Assembly (NCBI RefSeq): GCF_020400605.1
Contig: NZ_JAINRD010000039.1
Span: 1-46,718, forward strand
Direction: 5' to 3'
DNA length: 46,718 nucleotides
Source: Streptomyces aculeolatus
GTDB lineage: Bacteria; Actinomycetota; Actinomycetes; Streptomycetales; Streptomycetaceae
Shown: piece after piece, positions 41,605-46,718 of the stretch
How the letters are laid out: each line of letters starts with the position of its first letter
How positions within the stretch are numbered: position 1 is the first letter of the stretch
Translations under genes and position numbers: made by a program
The notes under the pieces: model-generated
Database searches by the model: none
Seen by the model: only the letters and a program-made list of their open reading frames with translations
What the model was told of the DNA's origin: nothing

Positions 41605-43137
41605 TCAGCCGTGCCCGCCCCCGTTCCCGCCACCGTCCCCGTCCTCCGCGCCGATCGGGCGCAGGTGGCGCAGCAGCACGACGACCAGCACCGCGAGGCC
41701 CGCGTAGAGCCCGGCGGCAACCAGGGCGACGGCGGTCATCCCGGAGCCGAAGGCCGCGTGGGCGGCGTCGAGGAGGTCCCCGCCGAGGCCGTCCGGCAGC
41801 GTGGCCGCCACCGCGTCGGCGTCGGCGAGGGACTCCCCCGCCCGCTCCGGCGCCCCCGCGGGGAGGTCGATCCCGGCGGTGTAGACGGCGGTGCCGAGGC
41901 TGCCGAGCACGGCGATGCCCAGCGAGATACCCATCTCGCCGCCGGTCTCCGCGGTGGCCGAGGCGGAGCCGGACTTCTCCGCGGGCGCCGTGCCCACGAT
42001 CAGGTTCAGTCCCAGCGCGCCGACCGGTGCGGCGCCGAGGAAGCCCAGCGTGAACCCGATCACCAGCGGCGCGAGATCGTCGCTGACGGCGACGTACAGG
42101 AACCCTGCCGCGGACACCGCAAGACCCGAGCTGACGATGACCGCGGGCCGCACGGTCCGCGCCAGCACCGGCGCCAGCAGGGAGCCGGCGACCAGCGCGA
42201 GCGCCGGGGGCGCCATCCAGAACCCGGCCGTCAGGGGCGAGAAGCCCTCGATCAGCTGGAGGTGCTGACTGAAGAAGAGGTACGTGCCACCCTGCATGAG
42301 CATCGTCAACAACAGGACGACAAGCGCCGCGGAGAACGAGCGGTTGCCGAACAGCCGCAGGTCCAGCAGCGGGTCCGCCAGCCTGAGCTGGCGGCGCGCG
42401 AAGGCGTAGCCGAAGGCGAGCCCGGCGGCGACGGCTGCGGCGGCCTGCGCGCCAGGCTCGTCGGCCAGTTCCTTCAGCCCGTAGACCAGCGGGATGACCG
42501 TCAGCAGCGACAGCGCCACGCTCGCCGGGTCCAGCCGGCCGCCGCCCTCGCCGCCCGACTCCGGCAGCAGCGGCCGGGCCGTGAGCACCAGCAGCAGCGC
42601 CACCGGCACGCCGAGCAGGAACACCGAGCCCCACCAGAAGTGCTCCAGCATCACCCCGCCGACGACCGGGCCCAGTGCCGCGCCGCCCATGAAGCAGGCG
42701 GTGAACACGCCGATGGCCAGGGCCCGCTGACGCGCGTCGGTGAACATGGTGCCGACCAGGGCCAGCGCCGAGGGCGCGAGCGACGAGGCCGAGATGCCGA
42801 GCAGCATGCGGGCGGCGATCAGCATCTCGGCGCTCGACGCGTACGCGGCGAGCACCGACGCCGTGCCGAAGGCCACCGCCCCGAAGGCCAGCAGCCGGCG
42901 GCGGCCGATCCGGTCGCCGAGCGTTCCCATGGTGATGAGGAAGCCGGCCATCATGAACCCGTACACGTCCATGATCCACAACACCTGCGTGGGGGACGGC
43001 TCCAGGTCCGCGGTCAGGTGCGGCAGCGCGAGGTACAGCACGCTGTTGTCGACCGAGGCGAGCAGCATGGGGAGGGCGAGAACGCTCAGGCCGAGCCATT
43101 CGCGGGGCCCGGCCTTCGTGGCGGTGGTCGTCGTCAT
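41605..43137 (-). CDS. DHA2-type MFS exporter (14 TMS)
   Basis: A 510-residue drug:proton antiporter of the EmrB/QacA group. VDNSVLYLALPHLTADLEPS in helix 1, TLGDRIGRRRLLAF as motif A and LGPVVGGVMLEHFWWGSVFL as motif C are visible, with about 14 hydrophobic segments. The C-terminal tail is Gly-rich and polar. It is divergent from the BTAD/NB-ARC regulator at 43185 across only 47 bp, so that regulator may control it. Confidence 0.92.
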   Translation of the reverse strand: MTTTTATKAGPREWLGLSVLALPMLLASVDNSVLYLALPHLTADLEPSPTQVLWIMDVYGFMMAGFLITMGTLGDRIGRRRLLAFGAVAFGTASVLAAYASSAEMLIAARMLLGISASSLAPSALALVGTMFTDARQRALAIGVFTACFMGGAALGPVVGGVMLEHFWWGSVFLLGVPVALLLVLTARPLLPESGGEGGGRLDPASVALSLLTVIPLVYGLKELADEPGAQAAAAVAAGLAFGYAFARRQLRLADPLLDLRLFGNRSFSAALVVLLLTMLMQGGTYLFFSQHLQLIEGFSPLTAGFWMAPPALALVAGSLLAPVLARTVRPAVIVSSGLAVSAAGFLYVAVSDDLAPLVIGFTLGFLGAAPVGALGLNLIVGTAPAEKSGSASATAETGGEMGISLGIAVLGSLGTAVYTAGIDLPAGAPERAGESLADADAVAATLPDGLGGDLLDAAHAAFGSGMTAVALVAAGLYAGLAVLVVVLLRHLRPIGAEDGDGGGNGGGHG

Positions 43138-43172
43138 GCGTCCACGGTCGCCGCGCGGTGTTCGGGTTTGCT

Positions 43173-43184
43173 TATGGTGGTGTC
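43173..43184 (+). promoter_or_regulatory. Leaderless -10 element for the BTAD regulator
   Basis: TATGGT at 43173-43178 lies exactly six bases before the ATG at 43185 and no ribosome-binding site is present. It shares the TANNNT-N6-ATG geometry with the promoters at 9045, 16021 and 16566. Confidence 0.5.
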
Positions 43185-45209
43185 ATGCGCTTCGGAGTGC
43201 TCGGTCCGGTACGGGTCTGGACGGACGACGGCCGGCCCGTCAGGGTCCCGGAGCTGAAGGTACGCGTGCTGCTGGCCGCGCTGCTCGCCCGCGAGGGGCG
43301 GCCGGTGCCGCAGGGGCGGCTGGTCGACGACCTGTGGGACGCGAGTCCGCCGGGCAAGCCGACGGGTGCGCTCCGGGCGAAGGTCTCCCAGCTGCGGCGG
43401 GCGCTGGGCGACGCCGAGCCGGGCGGGCGGGAGCTGGTCGTCTCGGACGCCGCGGGGTACGTGCTGGAGGCCGCCACCGACGCCGGGGACTTCGCCGAGC
43501 TGGTCCGGCGGGCCCGTACCGCGCCCACTCCCGCGCGCACCGCCGATCTGCTCACCGAGGGGCTGGCGCTGTGGCGCGGGCCGGCGTTCGGCCCGTACGA
43601 GGACACGCCCTTCGCCCGCGCCGCGGCCGCACGGCTGGAGGAGCAGCGGCTGACCGCGCTCGAGGAGCTGGCGCGGGCGCGCCTGGACCTGGGCGAACAC
43701 GCGCCGCTGGTGGCCGAGTTGACGGACCTGGTGGACGCCCATCCGCTGCGCGAGCGGCTGACGGGCCTGCTGATGCGGGCCCTGTACGGCGCCGGCCGGC
43801 AGAGCGAGGCGCTGGCCGCCCACCGCGCGCTGCGGGTGCGGCTGCGCGACGAGGCCGGGCTCGACCCGGGCCCGGAGCTGGCCGCGCTGCAGCAGCGGAT
43901 CCTGGCGGGCGACGAGGCCCTGGCCGCCGCGCCGCCCGCGGCCCCCCGGCTGCGCCCGCCGCGGCTGCCGGTGCCGCTGACGCCGCTGGTCGGCAGGGCG
44001 GCCGACCTGGCGCAGGCCGGGCCGCTGCTCGACGCGGAGCGGCTGGTGACGCTCACCGGCCCCGGCGGCGTGGGCAAGACCCGGCTGGCGCTGGCCGTGC
44101 TGGGCGAGCGCCCCGAGCCGGGCTACGTCGCCGAGTTGGCGGGCGCCGGCGACGGGAGCGTCGCCGACGTGGTGGCGACGGCGTTCGGCGTGCCGGACGA
44201 GGACGGGATCGCCGCCGCGCTGGGCGACGCCGCCGCGGTGCTGCTGCTCGACAACGTCGAGCACGTCGTCGACCAGGCCGCCAAGCTCGCCGACCGGCTG
44301 CTGCGCGCGGCCCCCGGGCTGCGCGTGCTGGCCACCGGGCGGGAGCCGCTGGGGCTGGCGGGCGAGGTCGTACGGGCGGTGCCGCCGCTCGCCGAGGCGG
44401 ACGCGGTGCGGCTCTTCGCCGACCGCGCCGCGGCCGCGTCGCCGGGCTTCGCACTCGGCGCCGGGAACGCGGCGGAGGTCGCCGGCGTGTGCCGCCGGCT
44501 CGACGGCATCCCGCTGGCGCTGGAGCTGGCCGCGTCCCGCGTCCGCGGGGTGGGCGTGGCGGGCCTGGCCGCCGGGCTCGACGACCGCTTCCGGCTGCTG
44601 GCCGACGGCCCGCGGGGCCTGCCGGAGCGGCAGCGCACACTGCGGGCGGCCATCGAGTGGAGCTGGCGGCTGCTGGACGACCGGGAGCGCGCGGCCCTGC
44701 GGCGGCTGGCCGTGCACGGGGCGGGGTGCACGCTGAGCGGGGCGATCTACGTCTGCGCGGACAGCGGCGCCGGCCCCGAAGGCGCGGCGGAGGGCGCGGT
44801 GTCCATCGAGGCGGGCGGCGAGCAGGCGCCGGCGGGCCTGACGGCCGAGGAGGTGCCGGGACTGCTCGCCCGGCTGGTCGACCGGTCCCTGGTCTCCCGG
44901 GACGGCGAGCGGTACCGGCTGCTGGAGACGGTCGCCGCGTACGCCTGGGAGCGGCTGGAGGAGGCCGGCGAGACGGCGGAGGTGCTGCTGCGCCGCGACG
45001 ACTACTACGCCCGGCTCGCGGAGTGCGCCGAGGCGGAGCGCGCGGGACATGCGCGGCAGCGCTGGATCGGCCGGCTGGACGCGGAGATCGCCAACCTGCG
45101 CGAGGCCCTCGACAGCGCCACCCGCCGCCGCGAGACGGCCCTGGCCGCCCGCATCAGCGGCTCCCTCGCCTGGTACGAGACGGCCCGCGGCCGGCCGGCG
45201 CCGCGCTGA
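43185..45209 (+). CDS. AfsR-like BTAD/NB-ARC transcriptional regulator, short C-terminus
   Basis: A 674-residue regulator. It contains an OmpR-type winged helix (about 1-90, MRFGVLGPVRVWTDDGRPV), a bacterial transcriptional activation domain (95-245, ending RDEAGLDPGPELAALQQRIL) and an NB-ARC ATPase whose P-loop GPGGVGKT lies near 290. LLLLDNVEHVVD is the Walker B region, and the winged-helix NB-ARC tail follows. Family members usually continue into TPR repeats; this one ends soon after the first TPR-like helix (LAWYETARGRPAPR). It probably regulates the divergent exporter. Confidence 0.88.
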   Translation: MRFGVLGPVRVWTDDGRPVRVPELKVRVLLAALLAREGRPVPQGRLVDDLWDASPPGKPTGALRAKVSQLRRALGDAEPGGRELVVSDAAGYVLEAATDAGDFAELVRRARTAPTPARTADLLTEGLALWRGPAFGPYEDTPFARAAAARLEEQRLTALEELARARLDLGEHAPLVAELTDLVDAHPLRERLTGLLMRALYGAGRQSEALAAHRALRVRLRDEAGLDPGPELAALQQRILAGDEALAAAPPAAPRLRPPRLPVPLTPLVGRAADLAQAGPLLDAERLVTLTGPGGVGKTRLALAVLGERPEPGYVAELAGAGDGSVADVVATAFGVPDEDGIAAALGDAAAVLLLDNVEHVVDQAAKLADRLLRAAPGLRVLATGREPLGLAGEVVRAVPPLAEADAVRLFADRAAAASPGFALGAGNAAEVAGVCRRLDGIPLALELAASRVRGVGVAGLAAGLDDRFRLLADGPRGLPERQRTLRAAIEWSWRLLDDRERAALRRLAVHGAGCTLSGAIYVCADSGAGPEGAAEGAVSIEAGGEQAPAGLTAEEVPGLLARLVDRSLVSRDGERYRLLETVAAYAWERLEEAGETAEVLLRRDDYYARLAECAEAERAGHARQRWIGRLDAEIANLREALDSATRRRETALAARISGSLAWYETARGRPAPR

Positions 45210-45279
45210 CGGCTGCGGCGCGCCCGGCAGGCGCCGCCGCCCCCCGTCAGGTGCGGCGCGCGTGGGCGGCCGGTGGTGT

Positions 45280-45669
45280 TCAGGAAGGCCCCCGGCCGGC
45301 GGCGGGGTCCGGGCCGGCGGTGCCCAGCAGGCCGGCGAGCAGCCGGCGGGAGTGGTCGAGCCGGTCGATGGCGGCGGTGAGCCGGGCGTGCTCCCGGGTC
45401 AGCCGGGCCACCACGCCGGGGCAGCCGGTCGTCGTCACACGGTGCGCGGTGCCCTGGTCGTCGACGCAGTCCAGGATCCCCGCGATGACCGCGGTGCGCA
45501 GGCCCGCGTCGAGCAGCACCCGGATGTGCCGCACGGCGGCGACATCGCCGTCGGCGTACTCGCGGTAGCCGTTGGGCAGCCGGACGGGGTGCAGCAGCCC
45601 CTGCTCCTCGTAGTAGCGCAGCAGTCGCCGGCTCACGCCGGTCCGGTGGGCCAGCTCGCCGATCCGCAT
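45280..45669 (-). CDS. MerR-family transcriptional regulator
   Basis: A 129-residue MerR-type regulator: winged helix MRIGELAHRTGVSRRLLRYY followed by EEQGLLHPVRLPNGYREY (1-40), then the dimerisation coiled coil (EHARLTAAIDRLDHSRRLLA). It is divergent from the SDR gene at 45762. The gap contains a promoter with a 19-20 bp spacer typical of MerR-type activation. The inducer is unknown; a single Cys at the effector side (TTTGCPGVV) is visible. Confidence 0.92.
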   Translation of the reverse strand: MRIGELAHRTGVSRRLLRYYEEQGLLHPVRLPNGYREYADGDVAAVRHIRVLLDAGLRTAVIAGILDCVDDQGTAHRVTTTGCPGVVARLTREHARLTAAIDRLDHSRRLLAGLLGTAGPDPAAGRGPS

Positions 45670-45686
45670 GCTCCCCGTCCTCTCCC

Positions 45687-45718
45687 TTGACCTTCACACC
45701 GGTGGCACGCTCTAACGT
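45687..45718 (+). promoter_or_regulatory. MerR-type promoter of the SDR gene
   Basis: -35 TTGACC (45687-45692) and -10 CTAACG/TAACGT (45712-45718) are separated by 19-20 bp, longer than the normal 17, as in promoters unwound by MerR proteins. An ACCGGT dyad lies in the spacer where the MerR dimer would bind. Confidence 0.65.
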
Positions 45719-45761
45719 CGCGGGAGCCGCGGATCATCCGCGGGGAGAGCGAGGAGAGGTC

Positions 45762-46454
45762 ATGGCGGGAGCAGTGGTCATCGGGGCCGGGCCCGGGATC
45801 GGCGCGGCGGTCGCCCGCCGGTTCGCCCGGGAGGGCCTGCCCGTGGCGCTGGTGGCGCGCTCGGAGCACACGCTCGCGCGGGTCGCCGCGGGGGTCGGCG
45901 CGGCGGGCGCCGGAGTCGCGCCGGGGCACGGGGCGCTGCCGCTGGTCGCCGACGTCACCGACGAGGCGGCGCTGCGCGCCGCGCTCGACGCCGCGACCGA
46001 CAGGTTCGGGGTGCCCGACGCCGTCGTCTACAACGCGGCCCTCGTCCGCGCCGACGGGCTCGGCGAGCTGGACGGGAGCGCCCTGCTGGCCGCCTGGGCC
46101 GTCAACGTCGGCGGCGCGCTGACCGCGGCGGCGCACCTGGCGCCGGCGATGGTCCGGCGCGGCGGCGGCTCGTTCCTGCTCACCGGCGGGATGCCCGAGC
46201 CGAAGGCGCCGTACGTCAGCCTCTCGCTGGGCAAGGCCGGGGTGCGCACGCTGGCGCGGCTGCTCGACCTGGAGTACGGGCCGGGGGGTGTGCACGTCGC
46301 CACGGTGACGGTCGACGGCGCGGTGGCGCCCGGCACGGACTTCGACCCGGACCTGATCGCGGAGCACTACTGGCGGCTGCACGCCCAGCCGCGGCCGCGC
46401 TGGGAGCACGACGTCGCGTACACGGGCGCGGAGGCGGCGGCGTCCGGCGCCTGA
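45762..46454 (+). CDS. SDR-family oxidoreductase, atypical active site
   Basis: A 230-residue SDR-fold protein with the cofactor loop GAGPGIG (8-14) and VYNAALV in place of NAG. The catalytic Y-x-x-x-K is altered: KAPYVSLSLGKAGVRTLARL has the Lys, but Ser stands at the usual Tyr position. Several Streptomyces SDRs with LSLGKA share this. GAGGAGAGG lies upstream of ATG 45762. It is driven by the MerR-type promoter and is convergent with the dnaE-like gene. Confidence 0.85.
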   Translation: MAGAVVIGAGPGIGAAVARRFAREGLPVALVARSEHTLARVAAGVGAAGAGVAPGHGALPLVADVTDEAALRAALDAATDRFGVPDAVVYNAALVRADGLGELDGSALLAAWAVNVGGALTAAAHLAPAMVRRGGGSFLLTGGMPEPKAPYVSLSLGKAGVRTLARLLDLEYGPGGVHVATVTVDGAVAPGTDFDPDLIAEHYWRLHAQPRPRWEHDVAYTGAEAAASGA

Positions 46455-46468
46455 CCGCGGCGGCGCCG

Positions 46469-46718
46469 CTATGCGCCGGGCTCCCGGCTCACCGCGACCG
46501 CCGCCTTCAGGTCCGCCCAGAACTCGGGCCGGGGCGCGACGCGGTGGCCGAGGCGGTAGACCGTTGTACGGGACCGGCCGCGTACGCGCAGGTGCACGTC
46601 GGAGGGGCCGGGGTGGGCCTGGAGCACGGCCTTGAGCCGGCCCACGGACTCGGGCGTGACCTGGGCCTCGGTGATGTCGAGGCGGACCGGGGCGCGTTCG
46701 CCGGCGGCGCTGAGGTCC
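46469..46718 (-). CDS. DNA polymerase III alpha subunit-like C-terminus (partial)
   Basis: The last 82 codons of a gene that enters from the right edge on the minus strand. The segment VGRLKAVLQAHPGPSDVHLR followed by VRGRSRTTVYRLGHRVAP matches the C-terminal region of actinomycete DnaE (H-P-G-x-x-x-V-x-L-x-x-x-x-x-x-x-T-T-V-Y-R-L). The TAG stop is at 46469-46471. The rest of the polymerase lies outside the window, so the identity rests on this short part. Confidence 0.7.
   Translation of the reverse strand, partial: DLSAAGERAPVRLDITEAQVTPESVGRLKAVLQAHPGPSDVHLRVRGRSRTTVYRLGHRVAPRPEFWADLKAAVAVSREPGA

Noticed and set aside
42740..45568. A 942-codon plus-strand open frame across the exporter and BTAD genes
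   Set aside because: It runs antisense to one gene and out of frame with the other; composition is Arg/Gly/Ala low complexity.

Overview
The window is a piece of a high-GC actinomycete chromosome, almost certainly Streptomyces or a close relative. The base composition, strong third-position GC bias and gene families (BTAD/NB-ARC regulator, DmdR-type iron box, MutA/MutB/MeaB, secreted GH78 enzyme, DHA2 exporters) all point there. The right edge enters the 3' end of a dnaE-like gene. No rRNA, tRNA or CRISPR array was seen.

Left part (1-9.9 kb): small membrane, secreted and lipoprotein genes, a TrmH/SpoU RNA methyltransferase, a DUF5713-like gene, an exported type-B carboxylesterase, and an IS481-family element flanked by CTAG duplications and sitting exactly in the stop codon of a short YqeY-domain gene. 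An SDR and a divergent MmyB-type regulator follow. Two small gene relics lie in the gaps: a VOC/glyoxalase gene reduced to its two ends, and a C-terminal fragment of unknown family.

Middle (9.9-21.6 kb): a tandem GNAT gene and a degenerate SDR are separated by a mirror-symmetric divergent promoter, followed by a LysR regulator. Then come a frameshifted terpenoid-cyclase-fold-like gene, a translationally coupled GlxA-type regulator plus exported DJ-1/PfpI protein, an SRPBCC gene, and the propionate operon mutA-mutB-meaB (methylmalonyl-CoA mutase and its GTPase chaperone), which looks leaderless and has a palindrome over its -10 box.

Accessory island (21.7-32.0 kb), the most unusual region: two cassettes of the same order (AvrD-like, KAS III, ACP) point outwards in opposite directions. 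They flank a truncated and an intact copy of a small P-loop kinase-like gene, an ISAs1 relic, a flavodoxin-like gene and an NTF2-like gene. Decay is reciprocal. The minus-strand cassette keeps KAS III and ACP but has a broken AvrD-like gene; the plus-strand cassette keeps AvrD but has a gutted KAS III and a headless ACP. Together they supply one complete set. An NphB-type aromatic prenyltransferase closes the plus-strand operon, and a DHA2 exporter plus a double SnoaL-like protein lie convergent to it. I infer a small biosynthetic cluster for a butenolide/syringolide-like or prenylated acyl product; I do not recognise this gene combination.

Right part (32.0-46.7 kb): an HxlR relic, an exported alpha-L-rhamnosidase under a perfect 20-bp LacI-type palindrome with a GH43 relic behind it, an aminoglycoside-adenylyltransferase-like gene, a divergent AraC/MFS pair, an iron-box-controlled siderophore-binding lipoprotein with a siderophore-interacting flavoprotein, a VOC protein, a DHA2 exporter divergent from a BTAD/NB-ARC regulator, a MerR/SDR divergent pair and the dnaE-like 3' end.
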